Shown here: positions 27,011 through 36,051 of the stretch, piece after piece
Numbering within the stretch: the stretch's first letter is position 1
How the letters are laid out: each line of letters opens with the position of its first letter
Notes under the pieces: generated by a model
What the model was told of the DNA's origin: nothing
The model's input: the letters and a program-made list of their open reading frames with translations, nothing else
Databases searched by the model: none
NCBI GenBank assembly: GCA_014382365.1
Contig: JACNJW010000028.1
Location: forward strand, 154,725 to 218,724
From: SAR324 cluster bacterium
GTDB lineage: Bacteria > SAR324 > NAC60-12
Direction of reading: 5' to 3'
DNA length: 64,000 bases
Position numbers and translations under genes: made by a program

Positions 27011-28978
27011 ATGGGCATTGCCACAGATTTCATTCTGCTCGTTGTAAGTGCGTTTTTCAGCGGACTCCTGATGCAGCGTTTGGGACAGCCGCTGATTTTG
27101 GGCTATATTCTGACCGGGATTGCCTTTGGTCCCTACAGCGGAGGGTTTGCGCTGACCAGTGTTCACGAAATTGAACTGCTGGCAGAAATCGGCGTTGCAC
27201 TGTTACTTTTTGCACTTGGACTGGAGTTTTCCCTCAAAGACCTCAAAGAAGTCAAAAAAATCTCTCTGATTGGTACACCGATTCAAATTTTACTGACCAT
27301 TGGACTTGGTTACGGTATTGGGCAGTGGATGGGTTGGGATGCAAAATCTTCACTGTGGCTAGGTGCGCTGGTTTCACTATCAAGCACCATGGTTTTGCTC
27401 AAGACTTTGATGAATCAAGGTTGGCTGGGCACCCTGTCCAGCAAGGTTATGGTGGGTATGCTGATCGTACAGGATTTAGCAGTTGTACCTTTGATTATAC
27501 TGCTGCCGATGCTGAACGAGCCTTCTCTGGGTTGGATTCCACTGGAAATAGCAATTCTGAAAACAGTTGTTTTTTTGGCTGCAATGATTCTGTTTGGAAC
27601 GCGTCTATTACCCAAAATCATGCGCTACATTGCCCATTTAGGTTCACGAGAATTATTTCTGCTGGCTATCACAGCAATTGGTCTGGGTGTGGGTTACCTG
27701 ACTTATTTAGTAGGTCTATCCTTTCCTTTTGGCGCTTTTATTGCGGGCATGGTTTTGAGTGAGTCCGATTATGGACATCAAGCCTTGAGTGACATTATTC
27801 CGGTTCGAGATCTTTTTGGACTTCTGTTTTTTGCCTCAGTGGGGATGCTCTTCAATCCCGGTTTTTTAGTTGAGCACTGGCAGCAGGTGCTGATGCTTGT
27901 TTTGATAGTCAGCCTCGGGAAAGGTTTTATCTTTGCCTTGCTGGCCCGTATTTTCAAATATGGAAATGTGGTACCCCTGGCAGTTGGGATGGGGCTCTTT
28001 CAGGTGGGAGAATTTTCTTTTGTATTGGCACAAGTTGGCGTTTCAACCAACTCCATCAGTCATGAAGTCTATTCGCTGGTTTTAACCACTGCGGTCATCA
28101 CAATGTTTCTCACTCCCCTAGTTTCCGGACAAACCGCACGTCTCTATGCACTCCGTAAACGCTGGTTCAAACATGAAGCATTAGACTCTAAAAACATGCC
28201 AAAATCCGGACTGCATAATCATGTGATTATTGTCGGCGGCGGACGGGTTGGATTCCGTATTGCCCAAGTGCTCAAACGACTCCACGTACCCCTGTTAATT
28301 ATTGAATTAGATCAACTCAGGGTTGAAAGGGCACAAAAAAGCGAGACCCCGGTTGTTTATGGAGATGCCAGTCACGAAGTCGTTTTAGAGGCTGCAGAAA
28401 TATCATCGGCACGACTGCTGATCATTACCTCTCCTGAAGTCATGATTACGCAAACAGTTGTTGAACGGGCACGCAAAAAGAATTCTGCAATTCAAGTGGT
28501 GGCCCGTGCACCTGGTGTTGAATTTTTGGAAGAATTCAAAAAACTTAATATTTCTGAAGTGGTGATACCGGAGTTTGAGGCGGGGCTTGAAATGGCCCGC
28601 AAAGCCCTGATGCATTTACATATTCCGGCTGCTAAGATTCAACATTACAGCGAATCTTTGCGGCAGGATTTATTTGCGTCGCTGTTCAATGAAAATGAAG
28701 AAGAAGTGATAGTAGAACAACTTCAAACTGCAGAAGAGCAGTTTGACCTGCAGTGGATGCTGATTAAACCAGGTTGTCTGCTGGAGGGAAAAACAATTGG
28801 CGAGGCAAAAATCCGTACAAAAACTGCTACATCTATTGTTGGTGTGATTCGTGATGAAAAATTGGATCCCAGTCCGGATCACAATTTCTGCTTACAGGCA
28901 CATGACCGTGTGGCAATCATTGGCACAGACAATGCGCGGGAAACTTTTTTTCAATTAACCTGTCCTGCTTTAAAATGA
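27011..28978 (+). CDS. KefB/CPA2-type cation:proton antiporter with RCK domain
   Basis: 655 residues. The N-terminal 380 form a CPA2 transporter with about 12 helices ('LGQPLILGYILTGIAFGP', 'LLFALGLEFSLKDL', 'VGLSFPFGAFIAGMVLSESDYG'). A TrkA-N/RCK Rossmann domain follows at about 400 ('HVIIVGGGRVGFRIAQVLKR'). A TrkA-C domain ends the protein ('CLLEGKTIGEAKIR'). Such proteins exchange K+ or Na+ for protons, gated by NAD(H) or other ligands. The last 28 bp overlap the 3' end of hutC on the other strand. Confidence 0.94.
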   Translation: MGIATDFILLVVSAFFSGLLMQRLGQPLILGYILTGIAFGPYSGGFALTSVHEIELLAEIGVALLLFALGLEFSLKDLKEVKKISLIGTPIQILLTIGLGYGIGQWMGWDAKSSLWLGALVSLSSTMVLLKTLMNQGWLGTLSSKVMVGMLIVQDLAVVPLIILLPMLNEPSLGWIPLEIAILKTVVFLAAMILFGTRLLPKIMRYIAHLGSRELFLLAITAIGLGVGYLTYLVGLSFPFGAFIAGMVLSESDYGHQALSDIIPVRDLFGLLFFASVGMLFNPGFLVEHWQQVLMLVLIVSLGKGFIFALLARIFKYGNVVPLAVGMGLFQVGEFSFVLAQVGVSTNSISHEVYSLVLTTAVITMFLTPLVSGQTARLYALRKRWFKHEALDSKNMPKSGLHNHVIIVGGGRVGFRIAQVLKRLHVPLLIIELDQLRVERAQKSETPVVYGDASHEVVLEAAEISSARLLIITSPEVMITQTVVERARKKNSAIQVVARAPGVEFLEEFKKLNISEVVIPEFEAGLEMARKALMHLHIPAAKIQHYSESLRQDLFASLFNENEEEVIVEQLQTAEEQFDLQWMLIKPGCLLEGKTIGEAKIRTKTATSIVGVIRDEKLDPSPDHNFCLQAHDRVAIIGTDNARETFFQLTCPALK

Positions 28979-29691
28979 GAATAATTAGTTGTCCGCATCT
29001 GATAAAATCGTCCCGGATAATAAAGACGAACGTAAGTCACCAAATTTTCTTTGCACCAAGTTCTGCGTTGAATAATAAATAGAGCATCCTGTTCGGCCAC
29101 CGATAGTAATTCTGCTTTATCCTTATCTGCGTTTGCAGCGGACAAGATATGTTCTGCATTCGTCCAGGGCACATGATTCACCAACCACTCATTTGGATTA
29201 ATATTTTCAAAATTTTCCAACTCTGCTTCCGGAATATTTTTCAGATTAATCCAGCGGTCCTCAAACTGAAATGGAGTCTCATTAGAGTAGTGAAGACAAC
29301 GTAGATTAAGAGCAGTTTCTTGAGGTGCTATTTCTAATTTACCCCTGATGTTTGCAGGTGGTATGTCTACATTCCTGTACAACAAAGCATAACGATACGT
29401 GGCTCCTGTTGCTTCGATTTCAAGGCGGATTCGAGGAATTTCAAAATTAGCTGAACGACCGGAAGGTATTGTCACACGAGTTCCGGATTTGCGACGGCGG
29501 TCCAGTATTCCTTCTTTTGCCAATTCACGCAACGCCCTGTTTACCGTAACACGTGCACAACCATAATTTTTTGCCAAAGTTTCTTCTCCGGGAATTAATC
29601 CTCCTGGTTTCCAGATACCTGATTGAATTTTTTCTCTAATCTCAGTTTTGATGTTTTGATATACCGGCAATTTTTCTTTTTTTGAAAGCAT
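28951..29691 (-). CDS. hutC: HutC-type GntR-family histidine utilization repressor
   Basis: 246 residues. An N-terminal GntR winged helix (about 8-75: 'QNIKTEIREKIQSGIWKPGG', 'LAKNYGCARVTVNRALREL') is followed by a UTRA ligand domain (about 95-235, with 'FQFEDRWINLKNIPEAE' and 'RRTWCKENLVTYVRLYYPGR'). HutC proteins bind urocanate and then release the hut promoters. It sits 9 bp after hutF on the same strand, inside the hut locus, which supports the name. A TGTATGTACA palindrome at 32134 is a fitting target. Confidence 0.93.
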   Translation of the reverse strand: MLSKKEKLPVYQNIKTEIREKIQSGIWKPGGLIPGEETLAKNYGCARVTVNRALRELAKEGILDRRRKSGTRVTIPSGRSANFEIPRIRLEIEATGATYRYALLYRNVDIPPANIRGKLEIAPQETALNLRCLHYSNETPFQFEDRWINLKNIPEAELENFENINPNEWLVNHVPWTNAEHILSAANADKDKAELLSVAEQDALFIIQRRTWCKENLVTYVRLYYPGRFYQMRTTNYSHFKAGQVN

Positions 29692-29700
29692 TTTTTATTT

Positions 29701-31113
29701 TTACTGCTGAAGTTTTTGTATTACCAAACGATATTGCTTCTCAATTTGATCATGCAGAATGTGACGTCCGTTTACGACTTTTTGCCGTCCTGCCGACCAG
29801 ACTTCCGACACAATTGAATCATCTGCACTAAAAATCCAGCGATCTAGTATTTCGTCTTCTGAACAACTGCAAAAAGCCATTGCATCCGCATCCAGTGCTA
29901 ACAAATCTGCCCACATGCCAATTGCTATACTTCCAGATTTTCGGCCCAAAGCTTGTACACCTCCGGACAAAGAATTTTCGTACAGTGCTCTTCCGACTGA
30001 ACCGGAACTCTGTGTCATCACGTTGCGCTCTTGCCGTGAAAGCCGTTGGCTGTACTCCAGCATTCGTAATTCTTCTGTCAAAGAAATGCGTACATTTGAA
30101 TCAGAACCGATGCCGTATTTTCCGCAGGATTCCAACCAGGTTGTACCATCAAAAATACCGTCTCCAAGATTAGCTTCTGTAATAGGACACAAGCCGGCGA
30201 CTGCTCCTGTTTTGGCTAAATTATGAATTTCATCTGGAGTCATATGTGTGGCATGAACCAAACACCAACAATCATCAAGCGCAACATTTTCCTGCAACCA
30301 CTCCACTGGACTTAAATTATATTTTTCTTGAATCTCAATGACCTCCTTGACTTGTTCTGCAATATGAATATGAACCGGAGCAGAATTTAATGCAGAATTT
30401 TCAGAACGAGAGCCAAGAATTTCTTTTAAATCTGCCGGAGAAACTGCCCGTAAAGAATGTGGTGCAATTCCCAACAAATAGTCCTCCGGCGCATATCTGA
30501 ATGCGTCTTGTGCTTGTTCAAGAATCCGGAAAAATTGTTCAGGATTACATCCAAAACGAAGCTGACTATCGGCAAGGCTTTTGCCATCTAAACCACCTTG
30601 CCCATAAAATACCGGTAAATGAGTTAAACCGATTCCGGTTTTTTGAGCTGCATCAATAATACGAAGAGAAGTTTCTGCAATATTTTCATAATGTTTTCCT
30701 CCTTGTTGGTGATGAAGATAATGAAATTCTCCTACAGATGCATAACCGCATTCCAGCATTTCCATAAAAACAAAAGCCGCAATAGCCTCGATTTGTTCCG
30801 GAATCAAGTCTTCCATAAAACGATACATCAATTTACGCCAACTCCAGAAGCTATCCTGTTTTTGTATCCGCTTCTCGGTCAATCCGGCCATAGCCCTTTG
30901 AAAAGTGTGGCTGTGTAAATTTGACATTGCCGGAAGTAAAATACGATTCTGCAAATTTTGATTTTCTACTGAAACGTGCTGTTCTGTTTGCGGTTCAACC
31001 CCAAACTCTACGTTTGAGATTCGTCCAGACGAATCTACAGTTACGCAAATATTGTTTACCCAGCCCTCCGGCAAAAGCGCTGTCTGCGCATAAATTTTCA
31101 ACTGATCAGTCAT
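29701..31113 (-). CDS. hutF: Formimidoylglutamate deiminase HutF
   Basis: About 470 residues from the ATG at 31113 ('MTDQLKIYAQTALLPEGW'); 29 upstream in-frame codons lack homology-like sequence. It belongs to the amidohydrolase superfamily: zinc ligands in 'NLHSHTFQRAMAGL', a later His in 'GIAPHSLRAV', another in 'HIHIAEQ', and the metal Asp in 'YGIGSDSNVRIS'. HutF hydrolyses N-formimino-L-glutamate to N-formyl-L-glutamate and ammonia, the fourth step of the five-step route. HutG downstream in the rightward operon takes the product. Forms a leftward operon with hutC. Confidence 0.95.
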   Translation of the reverse strand: MTDQLKIYAQTALLPEGWVNNICVTVDSSGRISNVEFGVEPQTEQHVSVENQNLQNRILLPAMSNLHSHTFQRAMAGLTEKRIQKQDSFWSWRKLMYRFMEDLIPEQIEAIAAFVFMEMLECGYASVGEFHYLHHQQGGKHYENIAETSLRIIDAAQKTGIGLTHLPVFYGQGGLDGKSLADSQLRFGCNPEQFFRILEQAQDAFRYAPEDYLLGIAPHSLRAVSPADLKEILGSRSENSALNSAPVHIHIAEQVKEVIEIQEKYNLSPVEWLQENVALDDCWCLVHATHMTPDEIHNLAKTGAVAGLCPITEANLGDGIFDGTTWLESCGKYGIGSDSNVRISLTEELRMLEYSQRLSRQERNVMTQSSGSVGRALYENSLSGGVQALGRKSGSIAIGMWADLLALDADAMAFCSCSEDEILDRWIFSADDSIVSEVWSAGRQKVVNGRHILHDQIEKQYRLVIQKLQQ

Positions 31114-31293
31114 TGATATCTTGCCTGTAAGCAATTGTTCGTTTCGCTTTTTCTTTGGTTGATATGAAAATAGAAAACAGTTTTTGGGAAAGTTCCACAA
31201 GATCTAAATCCAAAATCACGGTCTTTCCAATGACGTTGTTGAAACGACTTTGTTAAAAATTGAGATTTCAGGCAATAAGCATCTAAATACTTT

Positions 31294-31335
31294 TTTATAC
31301 AACTTTATTTATACAACTTTATTTATACAACTTTA
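31294..31335. repeat. Three perfect 14-bp tandem repeats in the hut divergent region
   Basis: The unit TTTATACAACTTTA occurs at 31294, 31308 and 31322 with no mismatch. On the other strand it reads TAAAGTTGTATAAA, with TTGTATA half-sites like those of HutC operators (TTGTATATACAA in the family). It lies about 180 bp upstream of hutF and just before a rightward promoter. The 434-bp gap from 31114 to 31547 holds this repeat, the promoter and no complete gene. Confidence 0.85.
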
Positions 31336-31343
31336 CTTTTATA

Positions 31344-31372
31344 TTGACATAACTATTATATGAGCATACATA
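31344..31372 (+). promoter_or_regulatory. Sigma-70-like promoter upstream of the permease remnant
   Basis: TTGACA at 31344-31349, a 17-bp spacer, then TACATA at 31367-31372. It is followed by an AT-rich run. The spacer contains TATATGAGCATACATA, an imperfect palindrome overlapping the -10 box, as expected for a repressor site. It would now transcribe the truncated permease. Confidence 0.5.
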
Positions 31373-31547
31373 TTAAAAACAAAAGTTTATTTATTTGGAA
31401 AATGACGATAACAATTTTATTCTAAAACACACTGATCACCACCTTTACACTGAATATATTTTTGGGTTAGTTTCATAATTGAAAAATTTCTGTTTAACCT
31501 AATCTGTCTGAAAAAACCAATAATAGCACAGTATTTTTCCAATTTGG

Positions 31548-32021
31548 GTGTACAGTATTCTCGTGATGTTGCTCTGGGTGTACTGTGGATTGCCACCAGC
31601 TTTGGGAATCAAACTAGACGTTTTTTCTGCAGGCGTACTGGGACTCGCACTCTGCGACAGCGCATTTGAGGCCGAAATTTTCAGAGCCGGAATTCAATCA
31701 ATTGGACGTGGCCAACATGATGCGGCTGATTCGCTGGGGCTGAACTACTGGAAAAAAATGCAGCTGATTATTTTACCGCAGGCAATCAGAATCGTCCTAC
31801 CGGCCATTGGCAACCAGTTTGTTTACATGCTGAAAATGTCATCGCTGGTCTCAGTCATCGGTTTAACTGAACTCACCCGCAGGGCCGACGAACTGGTTGT
31901 GAGTCAGTACCGCCCACTGGAAATATATACCTTCCTTGTTTTGGAGTATTTTGTGCTGATCCTCTGTATCTCCTCAGCAATGCGGTGGATGGAGAATCGC
32001 CTTAGGTCTGTCGAGTTCTAA
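31548..32021 (+). pseudogene. Truncated HisM-type polar amino acid ABC permease
   Basis: The frame encodes only the C-terminal two thirds of a GlnP/HisM permease: 'YCGLPPALGIKLDVFSAGVL', 'AEIFRAGIQSIGRGQHDAAD' (EAA-loop region), 'ILPQAIRIVLPAIGNQFVYM' and 'LKMSSLVSVIGLTELTRRAD'. The first about 60-70 residues, including helix 1 and the RGTP motif, are absent; an in-frame stop lies at about 31522 and only a GTG can start it. No cognate binding protein or ATPase gene is nearby. It is probably a remnant of a former histidine importer next to hutF. Confidence 0.8.
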
Positions 32022-32116
32022 ATATGCTTAGCGTCAAAATCATGCTTCGCCGTTGTTCTGACAAGATTTTCAGGCTTCTCAAAAGAAGAAAGTTTAAACA
32101 TATAATTTATTTTGGA

Positions 32117-32145
32117 TTGACATAATTTAAATATGTATGTACAAA
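32117..32145 (+). promoter_or_regulatory. hut/liv operon promoter with HutC-like operator
   Basis: TTGACA at 32117-32122, a 17-bp spacer, then TACAAA at 32140-32145. The palindrome TGTATGTACA (32134-32143) overlaps the -10 box and differs by one base from the TGTATATACA core seen in HutC/GntR sites. It lies about 210 bp upstream of livK and would drive livKHMGF-hutIHGU. The rest of the 332-bp gap (32022-32353) holds no gene. Confidence 0.6.
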
Positions 32146-32353
32146 TATTAATAGAAACATTGTGTGCATTATTCTTGATTTAACATTATTTGAATTATTG
32201 CTTCATAGAATAATGACTAAAACACTCGACATTCATTCCCTTAAATCAAAGGAGGCACCTGACACGTAAAGCTGAAAACATAATACTATAAATTAAACCA
32301 CGGCTACACATTGGCCTGTCAATAAATTATTTTAATCCATACTAGAGGTATAA

Positions 32354-33496
32354 ATGAAACTCAAAAACATTCTTTCTTTAATTCCGGCACTTTCCATGTT
32401 TTTTGGATTTGCCTGGGCAGACACAGTTAAAGTTGGCTTCAATGTCCCCCTGACCGGCTTTGCCGCAGCAGATGGAGAATCGGCTCTAAACGGTGCTAAG
32501 TTAGCCGTAAAACAAGCGAACGCAACAGGCGGTATCAACGGTAAACAGATCGAGCTGGTAATCTATGATGATCAGGCTTCACCTAAGGAAGCCGTTCCGA
32601 TTGCCAATCGTTTGATCGAAAAGGATGGTGTCAAAGTGGCAGTATCCGGAAGTTATTCTGGCTCTACACGAGCAGCTGCAGGTGTGTTTCAAGCTGCAGG
32701 AATCCCATATATTTCAGCCTTTGCAATTCATCCAGGAATCACACAAGCTGGTAAATATATTTTCCGTACTTCCTTCATGGGAGACGTTCAGGGACGTGCA
32801 GGAGCATTATTAATTGGACAAACTATGCAGCGAAAGCGTGTAGTTGTCATCACTCTGAAGAACGACTTTGGGAAGTCCCTTGCTGCAGGTTTCAAGGCTG
32901 AAGCCGCAAACTTTGGAATAGAGATTATTAACGAATATGAGTATTCAATTCGTGACCGACAATTTGGGTCTATTGTGGCAAAGGTTAGAGCAGACAAACC
33001 GGATGCGATTTACGCATCAGGTTATTTCTTCACCGCAGGGCCTTTAGTCAATCAACTCCGCTCAGGAGGTGTGGCTGTACCAGTAATTGGGCAGGAAGGC
33101 TATGACTCCGAACAGTTTATAAAAATAGCCGGAGCAGCCTCAGAAGGTGTAATCATAACTACTTCACTTGATCGTGATTCAAATTCACCGGAAACACGTT
33201 CCTTCATTACAGAATATGAAAAACTAACCGGAAATAAAGTCGACATGGTAGCTGCTTCAGGACATACGGCATTGAATGTCGTTGTAACGGCTTTACGTAA
33301 AGCCGGCACCAGGAATCCGGAAGCGATAAGAAATGCTATCGCACAAACACAACTCACTGCTGCTACAGGGCATATTTCATTCAACGCCCTCGGAGAAGTC
33401 CGCAAGAATGTGCAGGTTCAGATTGTCCGTAATGGTGACTGGCATTACCATTCTGAAATCCGTGATCAAACACTGCTGGCTCCACCTGAGTCTTGA
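32354..33496 (+). CDS. LIV-type ABC transporter substrate-binding protein
   Basis: 380 residues with a signal peptide (about 1-22, ending 'FGFAWA'). The mature start 'DTVKVGFNVPLTGFAAADGE' and 'KLAVKQANATGGINGKQIEL' are typical of LivJ/LivK receptors, as is 'VAVSGSYSGSTRAAAGVFQ'. It heads a complete livK-H-M-G-F set inside the hut locus, so the likely ligand is histidine or urocanate rather than leucine; that is inferred from context. A 10-bp hairpin after it may protect its message end, giving more receptor than permease. Confidence 0.93.
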   Translation: MKLKNILSLIPALSMFFGFAWADTVKVGFNVPLTGFAAADGESALNGAKLAVKQANATGGINGKQIELVIYDDQASPKEAVPIANRLIEKDGVKVAVSGSYSGSTRAAAGVFQAAGIPYISAFAIHPGITQAGKYIFRTSFMGDVQGRAGALLIGQTMQRKRVVVITLKNDFGKSLAAGFKAEAANFGIEIINEYEYSIRDRQFGSIVAKVRADKPDAIYASGYFFTAGPLVNQLRSGGVAVPVIGQEGYDSEQFIKIAGAASEGVIITTSLDRDSNSPETRSFITEYEKLTGNKVDMVAASGHTALNVVVTALRKAGTRNPEAIRNAIAQTQLTAATGHISFNALGEVRKNVQVQIVRNGDWHYHSEIRDQTLLAPPES

Positions 33497-33511
33497 TTTC
33501 AAATTGTTTTG

Positions 33512-33543
33512 AGGGAAGCATACTTAGATTGTGATGCTTCCCT
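33512..33543 (+). terminator. Intergenic hairpin between receptor and permease genes
   Basis: AGGGAAGCAT (33512-33521) pairs with ATGCTTCCCT (33534-33543) around a 12-nt loop, followed by TTCTCCTC. Ten perfect base pairs but only a weak T run, so it may be a partial terminator or an mRNA-stabilising structure, common after binding-protein genes of ABC operons. Confidence 0.65.
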
Positions 33544-33564
33544 TTCTCCTCATTTTCCTAACTG

Positions 33565-34425
33565 ATGCTATATCTAGAACTTTTTCTTCAAGGTCTTCTT
33601 CAAGGCAGTATCTATGCCTTGATTGCAGTAGGCCTGACACTTGTTTACGGTTTATTACGAATCCTGCATGTAGCACATGCCGGCTTATACACCTTGGGAG
33701 GTTACTTTGGTGTTTTGGTATACAACAGTTCCGGAAGTCTGATGTTGAGTGGAGTCGTTGCCATGTTTGGAGTAGGTATTTTAGGTGTAATTATCTACCG
33801 TTTGTGTTATGAAGCTATTCTGGATCAACCTCCATTTGTCCCTTTGATTGCCTCCATCGGCCTGTTCATTGCGATGGAGGAATTGTACAGGATACTTTTC
33901 GGTTCATACGGCATATCCTACGCTAACCCTCCCCTTCAACAAATGCTCCCACTAGGTGGCATGTATTTGCGGGAAGGAGAATGGGTAACAATCCTAGTCA
34001 GCATTATTTTAATAGGAGGGCTTGCCTGGCTTTCCAGCCATACACGCTTGGGACTAGCCTGGCGTGCCACAGTTACTGATCCGCAGATGGCGGAATCTTT
34101 CGGCATTGACCCTATTCGAGTACGTTATTTCAATTTTTTCATCGGTTCAGCTCTCGCAGGAACAGCAGGCATGATCGTCGGCATTCTCAATAACCTTGTA
34201 GAACCAACGATGGGGAGTGTTCCAAGTTACAAAGCCCTCGCAATCATAGTTCTTGGTGGTCTTGGTAGCGTCCGGGGAACACTAGTTGCGGCATTGGCGC
34301 TTGGAGTGGTGGAATCCTTTGGCACAATTTACCTTGGAAACGTGCTGAACCGAGATGCGATTGCTTTTGTTTTTTTGATTCTTGTGTTAATGGTGCGTCC
34401 GCAAGGTATGTTTCGGGGGATATGA
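33565..34425 (+). CDS. livH: LIV-type ABC permease LivH
   Basis: 286 residues, about eight hydrophobic helices. 'FLQGLLQGSIYALIAVGLTLVYGLLRILHVAHAG' region at the N-terminus is diagnostic of LivH, as is 'SVPSYKALAIIVLGGLGSVRG' near the end, which contacts the ATPase. It forms a heterodimeric membrane channel with LivM, whose gene starts one base after its stop. No clear Shine-Dalgarno; its translation may depend on the upstream leader. Confidence 0.95.
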   Translation: MLYLELFLQGLLQGSIYALIAVGLTLVYGLLRILHVAHAGLYTLGGYFGVLVYNSSGSLMLSGVVAMFGVGILGVIIYRLCYEAILDQPPFVPLIASIGLFIAMEELYRILFGSYGISYANPPLQQMLPLGGMYLREGEWVTILVSIILIGGLAWLSSHTRLGLAWRATVTDPQMAESFGIDPIRVRYFNFFIGSALAGTAGMIVGILNNLVEPTMGSVPSYKALAIIVLGGLGSVRGTLVAALALGVVESFGTIYLGNVLNRDAIAFVFLILVLMVRPQGMFRGI

Positions 34426-34426
34426 A

Positions 34427-35293
34427 ATGGGATATGAAATCAGTCTACTCACCTTCATGGGTATCAGCATCATTGGCAGTCTAAGCCTGAATCTGATTAC
34501 GGGATTTTGCGGTCAGGTGAGCTTGGGTCATGTCGCTTTTGTCGGCATAGGTGCATATACAGCCAGTATTTTGACAAAAGCTGATACGCCTTTTTTTGTG
34601 GCACTTTTGGCTGGAATGCTGCTCGCAGGCTCGTTTGGTGTCATGGTTGGACTTGCAAGCCTGAGGGTTAGGCATGATTTCCTGGCTATCACAACAATGG
34701 GTGTTAACTTCGTTTTCCTAGGAGTGGTACGTCAACAGGAATGGCTGGGTGGTGAGTTGGGTGTTTCTTCGATTCCTGATCCAGGATTAGGAAAATTGGG
34801 TTTTCTGGCACTGGTTTTAGGATGCGTAATTTTAGTAGCTTTATTGAGTTTGCAAATCCGCAGGTCATGGATGGGATATGTTTTCGAGGCAGTTTCCGGA
34901 GATGAAGATACTGCGCGGATGCTTGGTTTGGATGTTTCACGCTACAAACTGATCGCCTTCGCACTCGGTACAGCTTTGGCTGGTCTCTCCGGAGGACTTT
35001 ATGCTCACCACGTCCGTTTCATCTTTCCAGACAGTTTTGCTTTTGTTGAGTCCATAACGCTGTTGGCCATGGTTGTCATTGGCGGCAACGGATCTATTCT
35101 GGGAGTTATCGTAGCTTCGGCGTTGCTGAGTGTATTACCACAGTGGTTTCAGTTCATCGGTGACTACAAACTTCTGCTTTACGGTAGTTTACTATTTATC
35201 GTAATGCGTTTCAGCCCTGGTGGGCTGGCTGGTTTAGCAAAAAATATTTTTCCTAAAAGCAAAAAAGCTTTTGCGTTGAAGGGGAATCAATGA
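34427..35293 (+). CDS. livM: LIV-type ABC permease LivM
   Basis: 288 residues, multi-pass. 'LNLITGFCGQVSLGHVAFVG' and 'ISMG'-type loops are LivM landmarks; 'TARMLGLDVSRYKLIAFALG' is the EAA-like coupling helix and 'TLLAMVVIGGNGSILGVIVA' the conserved C-terminal segment. It partners LivH. The stop overlaps the livG start by 4 nt (ATGA), so the two are translationally coupled. Confidence 0.95.
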   Translation: MGYEISLLTFMGISIIGSLSLNLITGFCGQVSLGHVAFVGIGAYTASILTKADTPFFVALLAGMLLAGSFGVMVGLASLRVRHDFLAITTMGVNFVFLGVVRQQEWLGGELGVSSIPDPGLGKLGFLALVLGCVILVALLSLQIRRSWMGYVFEAVSGDEDTARMLGLDVSRYKLIAFALGTALAGLSGGLYAHHVRFIFPDSFAFVESITLLAMVVIGGNGSILGVIVASALLSVLPQWFQFIGDYKLLLYGSLLFIVMRFSPGGLAGLAKNIFPKSKKAFALKGNQ

Positions 35294-36051
35294 GTTTGCT
35301 GGATATCCGGAATATCTCAGTGCGTTTCGGAGGTGTACATGCACTTGAAGAGGTTTCGCTGAATTTGAATCAGGGAGAAATCCTTGGTTTGATAGGTCCA
35401 AATGGTGCGGGTAAGACTACTATGTTAAGAGTGATTACAGGTGTGGTTCAGCCAAATCATGGTGAAATTGATCTGGAGGGAGAAATGCTCAACAACCTGC
35501 CGATACATGCTAGAGTACGTAAAGGCTTGGGATTTGCGCAACAGTTGGTACGACCATTCAGGGAAATGACCCTTGCTGAAAACGTTGCTCTTGCTGCTGG
35601 TGCAGAACAAACTCGGCATCCGTGGCGCTCGATGTTTCGTGTCGAACGTAGGAACGCACTGCAAGAAAGCTTGAAATGGCTGGCAATGGTAGGAATCGAA
35701 AATGCTGCCGATTCATATCCAAATGCCGTTCCACTGGGTTACCTCAAGCGTATGGAGGTCGCACGTGTGCTGGCTCTAAGACCCAGAATGTTATTGCTTG
35801 ATGAACCTCTAGCCGGGCTGAATCAAGTCGAGGCTACCGCATTTGCTGACATCCTGGTGGAACTCAAAAGTCAGGGTCAAACAATTTTGCTCATTGAACA
35901 TAACCTCGCCGAAGTACGGCGCATCTGCTCCAGACTGGTAGTTTTGGATAATGGGTGTAAGCTCGCAGAAGGTTCTCCTGAAACTGTGTTAAAACAACCA
36001 TCTGTGCTGGAAGCCTACATTGGCCAAGGAACCGTTCATGCTGAAAATTAA
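35290..36051 (+). CDS. livG: LIV-type ABC ATPase LivG
   Basis: 253 residues with all ABC motifs: Walker A 'GLIGPNGAGKTTMLRVI', Q-loop 'GFAQQLVRPF', Walker B 'MLLLDEPLAGLNQ', and switch His in 'LLIEHNLAEV'. The signature motif is unusual: at the usual LSGG place the sequence reads 'AVPLGYLKRMEVARVLAL', so LSGG appears as PLGY. This change occurs in some LivG proteins and may be tolerated because the LivF partner has a canonical signature. It overlaps livF by 14 nt. Confidence 0.94.
   Translation: MSLLDIRNISVRFGGVHALEEVSLNLNQGEILGLIGPNGAGKTTMLRVITGVVQPNHGEIDLEGEMLNNLPIHARVRKGLGFAQQLVRPFREMTLAENVALAAGAEQTRHPWRSMFRVERRNALQESLKWLAMVGIENAADSYPNAVPLGYLKRMEVARVLALRPRMLLLDEPLAGLNQVEATAFADILVELKSQGQTILLIEHNLAEVRRICSRLVVLDNGCKLAEGSPETVLKQPSVLEAYIGQGTVHAEN

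Noticed and set aside
31294..31335. Short repeat array as CRISPR
   Set aside because: Units are contiguous with no spacers and only 14 bp; no cas genes are present.
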